This document shows, in pieces, positions 1-11,800 of a stretch of 64,000 nucleotides of DNA (positions within the stretch are counted from its first letter, which is position 1; each line of letters starts with the position of its first letter). The notes under the pieces are model-generated. The model worked only from the letters and a program-made list of their open reading frames with translations, was not told the origin of the DNA and did not search any database. A program made the translations under genes and the position numbers. This DNA is from Adiantum capillus-veneris (taxonomy: Eukaryota > Streptophyta > Polypodiopsida > Polypodiales > Pteridaceae), in assembly GCA_014529385.2 (NCBI GenBank), contig CM043944.1, positions 172,174,740 through 172,238,739 of the forward strand, given 5' to 3'.

Positions 1-2368
1 GCCTTTTCAAGATGAAATACTAAATGAAGTGGCTGGTCATGAAAGGTACACAGTGTGTGATGGGTACTCAGGCTACTTCCAAATCAGAATTGCAGATGAA
101 GACCAAAGAAAGACTACCTTCATAACACCTTGGGGGTGTTTTGCTTATAGAGTTATGCCTTTTGGTTTAACTAATGCCTTAGCTACTTTCCAGAGGTTTA
201 TGAACTTGGTGTTTCAACCTTACTTTGGTAAGTCCATATGAGTCTTCATTGATGATTTTTGCATTTACAGCTCTAGGGAAGTACATCTGTCCAAGGTTGA
301 TCAAGGTTTCACCCGTCTGGCCCAATTGGGTGGGCAATTGAATAAAGACAAATGCCACATAGGTGAGAGCAAGGTCACTCTACTAGGCCATGTTGTGTCT
401 CAAGATTGTATTGAGGCTGACCCTGAAAAGGTAAAGACATTGTTAGCTTTACCTACTCCTTCAAACGTGAAGAAACTAGTCTCCTTCATTCAAAAGGTTC
501 GCTACATGGGACGATTCATACATCTCCTTTCTCAGGCAATCTATCCTTTGCAGCAGATCACTAAACACACTACATTGACATGGAGTGAGGAGGTGGAAAG
601 GTGCTTTCAAGAAGTTAAAACCATTTTGAGCTCATTGCCTGTTGTCCTACAACCCACATGGGGTGAATTATTCGATGTAAATCCTAGTGTAGGTCCAGAA
701 GCTCTAGGAGCTGTCTTGATGCAAAAAGACCCAAAGACATCTCTCATGAGACCAGTCTACTTCTCTAGTAGAGTGATGACAGCTGTTGAAAAGGGTTTCA
801 ACGCAACTGAGCAATTGGTGCTAGCTCTTAAGTTTGTAGTGGAGAAGTTTCGGGCTTACTTACTCCCGAGACAATTTGTGGTGATCACAACTGAGAAGGT
901 TTTTCCATATGCCCTACAACACATGGAATTGTCTCAAAGAATAGCAAAGTGGGTGGTGCAGCTTCAAGAGTTTGACTACACACTACAAGTAGAGGATTCC
1001 ACCCGTGCTTGTTTGGCAGATGCCCTCACACAAAGGTGTTATGAGAAGGCCAAGAAAGAGGCACCTAGTAAGGTACCGCCTATCCCGGAGCCTGAAGTTC
1101 TACTGGGAGCACACAGTCCGTATTTTGATGGGGCTTACAAGAGGACCAAAGACAAGGCATCAGCAGGCATAGTGATATTAGGTCCAGAGAAGGAGAAGAT
1201 CTTTGCAAAAGGGTTTCATCTAAAAGAGGTTCATTCTAACAATGAGGCAGAGTACCATGCCCTTGTTTTAGGGTTGCAATGTTGTCTTTCTCAGGGCATC
1301 ACAAAGCTAAATGTTTTTGGTAACTCCATGTTGATTGTTAAGCAAATGGTTGGTGTATGGGCCTGTAAAAATGACAAATTGTCTGTTAAGATGAGGGAAG
1401 CAAAGGCCTTGTTGAAGGGTTTTAAAGAAGTTCGAGTGCACTTTGTACCTAGAGGGCCACTACCTTGCACTCAATCAGGGAAGGAATACATCATTATGGG
1501 GGTGGAGTACATGACCAGATGGGCAGAAGCTCATCCCACAAAGCGCATCACAGCCAAGGATGTGAGTGATTTCATTTTTGAATGCCTTTGTTGCCGTTTT
1601 GGCACACCTTTGGAGATTCTCTCGGATAGGGGACCGGGATTTTGAGCTGATTTAGTCGGGAAATTGATGAGCAAGTTAAAAATTAAGCGCAGGCACTCTA
1701 CACCATACTACCCTCAGTGCAATGGTCTTGTGGAAAAGGTAAATGGTCTTATATGTAAAATCATCACTAATCAAGTGCATTTACATCCTAAGGCATGGGA
1801 AAAACACCTAGATGCAGCACTTTGGGCCTACAGAACATCCTTTAAAACATCCTTGGGGTATACACCTTTTCACTTGGTTTACGGGCAAGAGGCACTATTG
1901 CCTATAGAAGTGGAGCTAGCGAGCCTCCGAGTTCTAAAAGCACATCAAGAGGATAGTCAAGAGAAGCAGATGGAAGGAAGAATCGTCGATTTGGAGAGGT
2001 TAGGGCTAGATCGAGAGTCAGCAGTGAAGTACTATGCAGCCCAGGCAGAGAAGAAACGAAAGAAGTTCAATCGCAACCTTGTCAAGAAAGGTATCAAGGA
2101 AGGTTCTTTAGTGCTCAGATATGACAATCGCTTTGATCACAGGAAGGATGGTAAGTTCTTGCTTAAGTGGGAAGGCCCTTTTGTAGTGATACAGAGGTTC
2201 TCAAATGGTAGTTACCAACTAGGCGACCTAGATGGTAAGGTACATCAGACCCCGGTAAATGGTTGGCGATTGAAGGCCTACCAATGTCGTCTTTCACAGC
2301 CATATGCTGGTGAAATCAATGCTAAGGATGGTTCAGAGGAGAGCTCATCATATTCGAGCTCCAACTAA
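1..2368 (+). pseudogene. Tat-type Ty3/gypsy pol fragment (RT, RNase H, second RNase H, integrase)
   Basis: The polyprotein copies RNA into DNA and integrates it. The window opens inside reverse transcriptase: YSGYFQIR and MPFGLTNA, then the catalytic FIDD at about 250-261. RNase H follows at about 560-1040. A second RNase H-like domain (YFDGAYK ... NNEAEYHAL) spans about 1100-1450 and marks the Tat lineage. The integrase core (GVEYMTRWAEA, then SDRGPGF and YYPQCNGLVEK) and the C-terminal region end at 2368. One frame is kept throughout, broken by TGA at 239-241 and TGA at 1643-1645. Each sits where arginine CGA would fit. The integrase zinc finger (HHCC) and the start of the core are missing: sequence jumps from the second RNase H (FVPRG) to GKEYIIMG. 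Not functional as it stands. Confidence 0.9.
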
Positions 2369-2710
2369 GGTAACAATCATGTACATAGTCGTTTCAAAAA
2401 AAAAAAAAAAGAGAAGACAAAAAAAAAGGGAAAAAAGAGAAGAAAAAAAGAAAAAAAGAGAATGCTACCAGTGAAAGCGGATATTGACAATGGATGGGGT
2501 ATGGCTTTCAAGGGTCTAGGAGACCAGTTGTTAGTCATGGATGGATACAATTATTCATCAGAAAGGACTAAACAGGGTGCATCAGCCAAGAAAGCAGTAA
2601 CATGGCAAATTCAATTGGTAACAGGTGGGTAAGTATTCAAGAGAACCCTATTGTAACACAACCTAAAGCTAGAGGCATCAAATACCTCTAGCTTAAGGGG
2701 GAGGGCTATA
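2369..2710 (+). other. 3' untranslated region with A-rich tract and polypurine tract
   Basis: There is no gene here. A purine-rich run of A and G occupies about 2395-2462. The segment ends with a typical polypurine tract (AAGGGGGAGGG, about 2696-2706) directly before TGATGCATGG. In LTR retrotransposons this tract primes plus-strand DNA synthesis and marks the left edge of the 3' LTR, which fits the pol fragment just upstream on the same strand. Confidence 0.7.
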
Positions 2711-3178
2711 TGATGCATGGTTTTTAGGACCCCTTCTGAAGATGCAATAAAGGCACAGTCAGTTGTTGGGGAGATGAGGATACTCTAGTCCAAGGGATCT
2801 CGAAAGAGAAGAAAAATCTACTTCACAAGCACCAAAGAGTAAAAAGTGCCATGGACAGAAGATACGTGGGAACGAGCTCTTATGCATGCCTACAACCTAT
2901 ATCTTACAGAATAGCCCATTCTAGGTGTGAATTTCTAGTGAAATTTACACGAGGATGTTCGTGTGGACTCACAGCACAGCATACTCCGTTTTCACTTTTT
3001 TACCGACAGTAAATATTTTTTACCTACAGTAAATATTTTTCACCTACATGGTAAATACAAATCACTTTTTACCTACAGTAACTTTTTTTACCCATGGTAA
3101 ATATTTTTTACTGCACCATAAGTATTTGGTAGGTAACAGTTCACTGTTACTAGAAGCAGTGATTGGGCATCAACAATG
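2711..3178 (+). repeat. Probable 3' LTR of the Tat-type element
   Basis: It begins with TG immediately after a polypurine tract, as an LTR should. The matching 5' LTR lies outside the window, so the right edge cannot be fixed; 3178 (an ATGCA end) is a guess. It contains the TTTACC tandem repeat at 2995-3130. Confidence 0.45.
2995..3130 (+). repeat. Degenerate tandem repeat, TTTTTACCTACAGTAAATA type
   Basis: About five imperfect copies of a 20-25 base unit with the core TTTTTACC(T/G)ACAGTAAATA follow one another. Some copies read CATGGTAAATA instead. Each unit contains the partly palindromic pair TTTAC/GTAAA. Confidence 0.65.
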
Positions 3179-3448
3179 CAGTTAAGAACCACAAGAACCA
3201 CAAGAATTTTTTTGCTTGTTGTGATCGCACGAACCCAAGTTTACTTGGGCATGGGGATTCCTAATCGTGTTTTGCTTGCCCAAGTCCTAGCCTCGAAGAC
3301 CAATCCACCCAAAGATAGTGGAAGTTCGTCAAGTGGCGCAAGCCATGATGCGGATTCCAACCATCCAGTTACAGAAAAGTTGACTTTCAGTAAGTATGAT
3401 GGTAATATGGATGGTACAGTTATTCATTGTAATGAAAATGGCCTATGA
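3176..3448 (+). CDS. Short open reading frame of unknown nature, perhaps a gag remnant
   Basis: A 90-codon frame. Its first part has a hydrophobic stretch (IFLLVVIA), its middle is rich in serine, and its end reads KLTFSKYDGNMDG. That last motif resembles the start of many Ty3/gypsy capsid domains (K-F/Y-D-G), which is the only hint of origin. It could equally be a chance frame beside the LTR. No function is proposed. Confidence 0.2.
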   Translation: MQLRTTRTTRIFLLVVIARTQVYLGMGIPNRVLLAQVLASKTNPPKDSGSSSSGASHDADSNHPVTEKLTFSKYDGNMDGTVIHCNENGL

Positions 3449-3651
3449 ACTTAGAGAATAGCGGAATTAAGAGAATTAAAGTGAGAAACTTTGAGAGCAT
3501 AGAGGGTGAACTTAATTGGTAGTAGCAACTCAATCATAACACATAATTAACTAGGCATTAGCAATACTTTTGCAAGAGAGAGAGAGAGTTTAGAGAATAT
3601 GACAACACTTGAGCAAGAACCTTTTTCTTCCTGTACCACTACTCTCTCGCT

Positions 3652-6046
3652 TTACAATGGTACTCCGCTAAAACCCCTCATCCCCCTTTGATCTCGTAAC
3701 TCTTTGCTTGGTTTTGGTAGAGAATGGTCCCTTAAACTGTCATGATTTCTCTCATGGTCAATGTAAACTGTCAAGAATTGAATAGCTCGTTTTCCATCTT
3801 TACTTTTGCCCCTGGCATAGGCAAATCCATCATCCAATACTTTTGTCTTCATTTGCACTGCGTTGATGTATGGTTGTCCAAGAACTAGAGGATAGCTTGG
3901 CATCTCTTGAACAAAGAAATTTTGCTCACCTTTCACATCTCCTATGGTTTCATTAACATTTGGACAAGCACCATAGAGATCCATGGATGAGTTGTTTGCA
4001 TCCCTAATCATCCACCCATGGTTAGTATCAACTGGTCACTTTCCCTTCATATAGAGACTCTTAGACATGAGGTTAATCTCCGCACCATGGTCTATCAAGG
4101 CCTTGTAAGGATCCTCAAGATCTCCCACCTTAACCAAGGTTTCTACTGTAGCCCATGCCCAATGATTTCTAGAATAGTGGCTCTTATAAGTGGCTTCATC
4201 TTCATCTTCATCTTCAAATTTAACATGCCTATTTTTGCCACCCGAAAACTGGTAGCAGCTTACAACATTCTCATCTTAATCTCTTTGTTGTACTTGTATC
4301 ACATGTGTCTTTGAAGCACTCTCTTCGGCCTCTGATTGGATAGACTCCATTGGAGCTTGTTGCTTTCTTCTTATGATATCAATGATTTCCTCGTGGAACT
4401 ATCTCTTTGCAATGCCAAGCACTTCCCCCAATGTAAATTCCACTTTGCCATTTAAGATCCTTTCCTCTAAAACTTTCTTTAAATCTGTGGGAGCTTCAAT
4501 ATCTGATTGTAGCTTGTATGATGGGCTTTTCCCCTTGCTCTTTTTGTTATCTTGCTTCTCCTTTGGTGAAACATCTCTCATTGTTACTTCTTGTGATGGA
4601 GATTCCCTTGCCATGGGCTCTTGAGAGGGACTCGGATCCTTTCTTCCTCCACATCTAGTAGCCCTCTTTGAGGGGCCTTCATCCCCAATTTCTCTCCTGC
4701 GTTTTTCTTCAACAAGTGCCTTGCTGCTTCAACACTTTGCAATGTAGGCATGCACTGACAAGGTATCTACAGGTTCATTCAACCCAATCTCAAGACGGAT
4801 ACAATCTCCAGCTTCATGTAAGATTTCTCTAGTCAACTTCCCCTTCAAAGCCAACTGCATCGCAAACGGCTAGACATTTTCACCATCCTCACTCATGTCT
4901 TTAATAGATTTTGACCCTTTGAGAATAACTTGACTTGCCTTTACGACAAATGCTGTTGCTTTAACCATTGAGATAGCATGACTTGTTGCCATTTCCTCAA
5001 CTAGCTTTTTCATCCCTCCTTTCCCAAAGTTGGGCCGCCAAGGGCTTCCCTGTTTCAGTAAGATATATCTTTACTTATTTGAGGAAGACAAGATCTTTAC
5101 CTAGTGCATCTTTGAAGATTTCACAGTCCCTTCTTGGATGGTCTGGGTTGTCACACCATATGCACCTGCTTACAAACCCCTCTCTGTTTTGAGGTCTTTG
5201 ACTTGATGACTGTCCAGATGTTTGTCCCTTTTCTTCAAGCCTTTATGGCTTTAATTTCAGCTCGGGGATGTCCTTCACAAGTTATTCAAACATAGATCCA
5301 TCATCCTTAGAAGCTACAATAGAAAGTTTTTGGCTGATTCTCAGTAATAGAAGAAATTGGAGCACAATTGTTCACCACCATCCTGTCTCTTCTGTGTTGC
5401 CTTTTTGCCAACAGGGAGACTACATCTTGTACATAATTCCACCTTGTCTTCAGACCTTGCTTTGTATCTTTGTCTTCCACGAGAAGCTCTAACTTTTTTT
5501 CGATTTCTATGCCCGCTCCTTGAAGAAAAAATTCTACCTTATTTCTATCCAAGGAAGCTTGTTTACTTTGTGATAGTTGAGCATAGCGTCACTCAAACTC
5601 TCTACGAAGCTCTATAGCAGAAATCCCTTCTTTAGCCTTTGAACCCAATCTAAGAAAGTTCTTTTGGTCACCCTCTCAAAGTCCTCCATAAAGTAGTCTT
5701 CTTTTAGAGCAAGCTTGAATTCCTCCCCGTTTCTTCCATGAGCATTTTGAATTGCCCTAATACGGTCTTTGGTCTCTGGGATACAAACAAGCTCAAAACT
5801 TTGGACCATGTCTTCCTCACTCACTCGGTTCAACTATATTTCCTTCATATAATCTCGTAGATACTTTGTGATGTCTTTGTCATCAAATTGGTCAATTCTC
5901 TTCACAATGGACTGTAATGCTTTTGTGGTTGAAATCTAGCTTCTTTCCGTTGCTTGTTGTTGCTGCATATACATGGCAAATGCTTGAAACATGTGCATGA
6001 ATGTAGGATCAAAGTGCATCCCATGTGTCTCTCGATTTTCATCCAT
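3652..6046 (-). pseudogene. Decayed LTR-retrotransposon gag-protease polyprotein
   Basis: Read from 6046 downwards, it starts MDENRETHG and continues with a charged gag region (DDKDITKYLRDYM, then VCIPETKDRIRAIQ). A zinc knuckle of the form CX2CX4HX4C (CIWCDNPDHPRRDC) lies near 5120-5165. A lysine/glutamate-rich linker follows (VLEERILNGKVEFTL). A retropepsin-like domain with active-site region ALIDHGAEINLMS lies near 4060-4105, where DHGA stands for the usual DSGA, and LVLGQPYI follows near 3890. Several stops and frame changes interrupt it. No reverse transcriptase follows before 3652, so this is a gag-protease-only or truncated element. From memory, similar families occur in mosses and lycophytes; this needs checking. 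Confidence 0.7.
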
Positions 6047-8504
6047 GGCTAGCAAAGTGTGTAGACGAAGTCACAAACTCGCACCCTAGAAACTTCGTGC
6101 AGTCTAGCTGGGAAGGTGCAAAACCTCTGGCTGTGAAAGTTCATGATGAGAGTCACAAACAATTTGTGAAAAAGCGTTTGTGGAGAATCACCAAACCTCA
6201 TTTTAAGGGTGGCTGAAATTCTAAGAGCGTTTATAAGAGCAAAGTCACAAACCCTCTTTCCTATCGTGATTGGAAATTTCTTGTTTTAGTAGTTGAGATT
6301 ATTATGGGAGGATCACCAAATCACATTCAATTTCACTTAAAAAGACTATTAAAAAAAACTAAATTCTCATCCATGAAACCTCAATGCTCATACAAGCACA
6401 AATCTCAATCGAAACCCAATCCTCTTTCATGGTATCATGTAGCCTCGCCCCCAATAATATAGTCGTAGCACCAAACCGTTAAAAGGAATGCACGAGATTC
6501 CACCGACGATGATTTTCTGCTATTGTAGAGATTGATGAGCTTCAAACCTAAAGCCCACACACCATTTTGATAAGTGGAAACTCTTATTCACTCCCTCACA
6601 AGCTCAGATACAAGACTACGAAGAGGCGGGACTACAACACACATAGATTGGGCAACCATGGAAAAGCTATTGCACAATAGAAAAAAATTGTAGCTTTTCT
6701 CTGCAAAAAGCAGCGCTCCCTCTCTTATCCACTGCAATAGGAGCTAATGTGACAATTTTAGGGCCATTTTGCCACTTTGAACTAAAACTAGGTCATTTTC
6801 AGCCCATTTCTAATCCAAAAAATGCCATTTTTTATACGGAAAATCCCAAACAGAGTTTTAAAAATCCTTAAATTTGTGGGATTACACTCATAATCATAAA
6901 AGGCATATATGTGCATCAATTTTTATCATTTTGGATCGCTTTCCATGAAATTTTGCAACGACGTTTGTTAGCTGCTATTTTTGGCAGTTTTTGCCTACAT
7001 CAATCTTTATAGGCGAGATGTGCGTGTCACCATGAAACACTTGGAATATGTACATTCTCAAACCAAATTAAGAATCTTATCAAGTGGAAAAGCACGCAAA
7101 GACACCACATCTAGGGCCACGATTCCCCGGATAGGTATGTACATGATAGCGACTATAGTAGTCACTTTAGCATATATCACAATATGTACATTATTCTTTT
7201 AATCTTTCCATGCATCAAGAAGTGTCAAAAGTGAGGTGAATGTTTTTATGTCACACTATGAACGTGCCATGGCACGACAGGCAAGCTCGATAGGTTGGCA
7301 TAAAATGAACATGATGGAGCATAGATGAATTCAAATTATGTAATCATCATGGTGTCATGTACCATGGCATCATGAAACTCTCCATGATATCAATCACAAA
7401 TCTAATGTACCATGTCTTAAGAAATCATTATGGCATTGAGAACATGGCAATGCATGGTAGAAACATGCCATGAAGCATTAGCAAATACGAAATCCTGATG
7501 TTAGTATTAGTCAAACAACCTGCCTCATACCTTTATATGCTTCTCATGAGACAAGAAATATTATAGTCATGGCATCAATGACAAACTTGATGTACCATGT
7601 CTTGCGAAATTCTTATGGCATTGAGGAACATAGCCATGTATCATAAAGCTTGACATAACGTATTAATAAATAAGAAACCTTGCTATCAATATTAGTTAGC
7701 ATAGTATCAACAACGTACTTAACATTTGAATGATGTGAGAGCTCTCTCTCTCAGCATTTTTCCAAAGACACATATCTGCAAAATATAATGGTTAGGCTAT
7801 GGTCACACGAGGCTTAGTTTCAAGGAACACAACTCGACCAGTCCTCTGACAAAGCAGCCTTTTGTAGGTTTTCACCGGCTCACTTTTGTAAGTATGACTT
7901 TTTAAGCATAGTTTCAAAACTATCCCGGTTAGCTGTCGATCACTGCTCCAGTTCTCTCTCCTGCTGCTGCCCATCAACCCCTCTCCCTCTACCCACTGCT
8001 GCCCGTCAACCTCTGCGGATCCGTACCTACCATGGTCAGCACTGGTTGAGGCTTACGGAAAACTAAGCCTATCGTGACCATGCTATTACACATACTAATT
8101 GGTAGATTGTTGCTAGAGCTATATATTGTGGTTGGATAATACAAAGATTTGCAACCCCTTTGAAGACAAACATACGATCATTGGCTATTTTCCTTGGTCG
8201 ATTAAAATAAGTAAAAAATTGAAACTCTCCCAACTTTTGGGTCAGATTTTGCACTAAAACTTACACTTGACACTCTCATTCTAGCCTTGTACGTGAGGCC
8301 AAAAGTGCTATGCAACTGATTGCTATTTGGCTATAAAAGCCACACACACACGCGTATTCATTATCGTAGTGCTTATAGAAAGCGGGGGGGGGGGGGGGGG
8401 GACACTATACATCAATCTGCCCTGTTTTTTGGATGTTATAAATAGCACAAGGAAATAGAATAATATGCTGCAAGAACAGGGTAATAATATTCTAAACACA
8501 AGAT
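6047..8504. other. Intergenic, no gene recognised
   Basis: About 2.5 kb without a supported gene. The part near 6100-6700 may be leader or LTR of the gag-protease relic, but I could not find a second LTR copy. Repeated phrases such as ATGGCA/CATGGCAT occur at 7260-7650. A short CA run and an uninterrupted G run (about 8384-8401) lie near the right end. Confidence 0.6.
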
Positions 8505-8830
8505 ATCACGTTATTTTAAGAAGAAGCTCACAAGGCACTTTGGACGGCTTACCATATGGAAAAAAATATATAATTGCTAGACATCTTACTAGTTCCAATA
8601 CACACATCTAGTAAGAGTGCAAACTAGCAAGAGTGAGAATACTCCTAGATGCTTCAAGTAGTAATTTACTCACCATATAGGAAGTTTAGTAGCTATATGG
8701 TAAAAAAATTGCTAGATTGAGCAATAATGTTCTCAATACTTGCTAGTTTAAGATGTGTTCTGAAACTAGTAACTCATCTAGCAAGTTCAAAAGTAAGGAA
8801 TGTCGAAGAGAGAGGTTCCACGGGAGTGAC
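8505..8830. repeat. Possible left end of an old DNA transposon (inverted repeat plus subterminal motifs)
   Basis: CACAAGGCACTTTGGACGG followed by TTACCATATGG at 8529-8559 matches, in inverted orientation, the sequence at about 22865-22899 (about 24 of 31 positions by hand). Beyond it, short motifs such as CTAGCAAG, ATCTAGTAAG and ACCATAT recur, as subterminal repeats do in plant DNA transposons. No transposase was seen between the two ends. Confidence 0.4.
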
Positions 8831-11800
8831 TGTGGTTAGTTGAGCCCATTCTAAATGTTGAAGATAGCATCCTTAATGACCTATGACCACAAATCTACAC
8901 AATCCACAGACCTAGATATTCCATGAATTTTGTAATAAAAATCCATTAGAGACACGATATGCACCTCGCAATAAATTCAAGGTTTTCCATAAAAACTGCT
9001 TAAAAACATCAATTTTAAATATTGTGTGTTGACAAAATCAAATGCTCATGGGTTATCAAGTCCAAGCATAGCTTTCAAAGATCTCAACACCTTAGAGAAT
9101 GCACGCACCACAAGCAAGCATTGACTAATATGTATTTGAGAGATTCTAGAGAGTGATTTCCATTGTTACCCTAAGTCTTAAGATGATGACATACCATTAG
9201 CCAAAGAATGATAAAGCTTGAGCATCTAAGCTCCAATTTTAGAAACATAGTTGCATCCTTCAAATTTGATAGGTCTCTCAAAGTTTTGCATTGAAAAATA
9301 AGGTCTATCATGTCAATCCCTTGCAAGAACCCCAAATGACCATCACTTACCACAATAACCCGCTAGCTCTGCGGTCATAATTGCAATCATACCTATTTGA
9401 TTTGTCTCCCCTTCCTTCCAGATGGGTTGCAGATATTCCAGGTTCAAGTCGTCAAGTTAATATCTCCCCATCTCAACACTGATGCTCATCTGTTGATAAG
9501 AAACAAGTCGAATACCTTCCTGCCAGCTAGAGATGGATCATATCTCAATATACACAACAAGTCTTTTGTCACAAATGTTGATGAATATATCGCATGCTAA
9601 GAGACAAATAACTCTTAACTTCCGATGGCATCACAAAGGCACAAAAGCAAGACATTGATAAACCAAACAATCAAAAACCCTAGAAACAATGTTGTAGACA
9701 AACTGGGCCTCCCTTGATCCTAAAAGTGCCATTAAGAGTCAACAACAACCTCTACTAAGAAACATGCATATGTTGAAAAGGTTACATTACTTTATAATTA
9801 GAAGATAGTGTGCTTGTGTGTGAGGAGCCATTTTCATATCCACCCTCCCTTTGTCGACTTCGTCTGTCGTAGCTTTTGCCCACCTGCACCCAAGATCACC
9901 TCATTGCCCCCATGCCCGCTTGTGTGCAACTACAAGTGCAACCTTTGCCCTTCTGCTTTGTTGCACCGTCCACTAACTTCTTTTCTAGATGTAGATCGAC
10001 ATTTCTTGTTGCCTTTCCTACCATCTCGCCTCAGGTCAGTTAAATATGCTCCCTACAAAACACTCTGCCGTTCTGCACCACACTATCCCAGCCCCCAACA
10101 TTGGTTTTCCTTGCACACCCATCGGCTCCAGCCAGGCACAGCCTCGTTCATTGATGCGGTTGTTTGCCATGAAAACCTCGCTTGCACTGAGTTATGCCAC
10201 CTGCCAGCACACTCCAGCATCAAAGCCCTACTTTGTGCTCACCTTCACCTAGCCCATACCCAACACCATCCTCAACCTTACCTTTGCCTCCAGCCCTCAA
10301 TCCCCCTTCCCCGTTGGCTTCCCCTCGACACCTTCTAGGTGCCTCTTGATACCTCTGTTCTTTGCACATTATGAAAGGCTGCTCCGTCCCACTTGCCCTT
10401 CAACTTCCTCCTTGTCCACTTACCTAGTGCCATGCATGCTTTCCATGCCTTTTTATACTACCACGTGCGCCCAAAGCATCATCTATAGGCTTATAAAGTG
10501 ACGAAAATGTCATCTTCCTCTGATGTAAATGTCATCTAATGATAACCCTGCGCATGCTTATGTAGGCTTTTAAAGTGATGAAAATAGGATCTCCCTAGAA
10601 AAGTACTCAGTGCCAACAATGATAGCATAACAAGTCCACCTTTTTGCTCTTCCTATCTACACTAAGATCGATTAACCAACACTTCACACACCCATCTCAC
10701 ACATATCCCCTATCAGTAAACATAGATAATAGAAAGATTCCTCACTCTCTTGCGGGTGCACAGGGAGGTATGGAGGAGTATCCCAAGACCTGCAAATTCT
10801 GCATAGAAGTCCACTATGGGTGAAACCTGAGCCATGATAGCTTGGAGGATGTCCACAAAGATGACAAAGACGGAGACACACTCAAGTGCCATCAAGCCAC
10901 TAGACACTTCATTGCTAACTTGTTGGATTTGTATAGAAGCATGAAATTTTTCCATACCTCACCAAAAGTCCATACAATAACTAGTTACCAGAAGAATCAC
11001 CCAAACATGAACTCGAAGCAAAATAGGCATCAATCAAATTAGCGTCCTGATATGGTACTCTTAACTACTAGGCTTCAAGGAACTTAACAGGTGAGGAAAT
11101 ACCTAGTAGCATATGAAATGTGTGTGCACAGAAAATCCCAGGTTCACTGCAAAAAACAAAAGACAAACCTGTGAAATCCAAGGGAGCATGAAAGGATATC
11201 ACCACTAAATTGCAACAAAATTGTGCATGAAATGGCATAACACAATATTTAAAAAGATAAGGATAGACTTGATTAGCCCAAACACTCTCTGTAGATTAAA
11301 ACCATTACCTACGTACATTGCTAGCACTTGCAAGGCCGGATCAAGATGAGAGATGTGATAACATGAGAATCAAACATGGAAATGGATTCACTTGATTCTC
11401 CTTTGAGTCACGTACATTCAATTCATCACTGTTGTTTGTAGTATATCCAACTCAAAGCTGCTAGCTGAGCCAAATCAGTAAACATTAGCATGATGACGCC
11501 TGCATGCAAATTCAACATGACTCTCACAAAAAAATTCTATGACCAAGTCCAATTGGCAAAAGTAAGCCACTTCCTTGTTTTGCTCTATATGCCACGCAAT
11601 GTGAACAAAGTTTATATAGAGAAGATGTATTTTTCCACTCCAAACCTTCATCTACATTGGCATGTACAAAAATAAGTGCATGTTGATATCAAAGAGTGCT
11701 TGCATCCAATTGCTCAAAAATATAAATAAGTTTTCCGAAGAAGAGGAAACATGGCATGATTTGCAGTGCTCTTGCTAGGTTTTACGATTGCCACTACAGA

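Noticed and set aside
9808-10338. 176-codon plus-strand open frame
   Set aside because: Cys/Pro/His/Leu-rich, follows local base composition, no domain or homologue recognised, no splice or start context of note.
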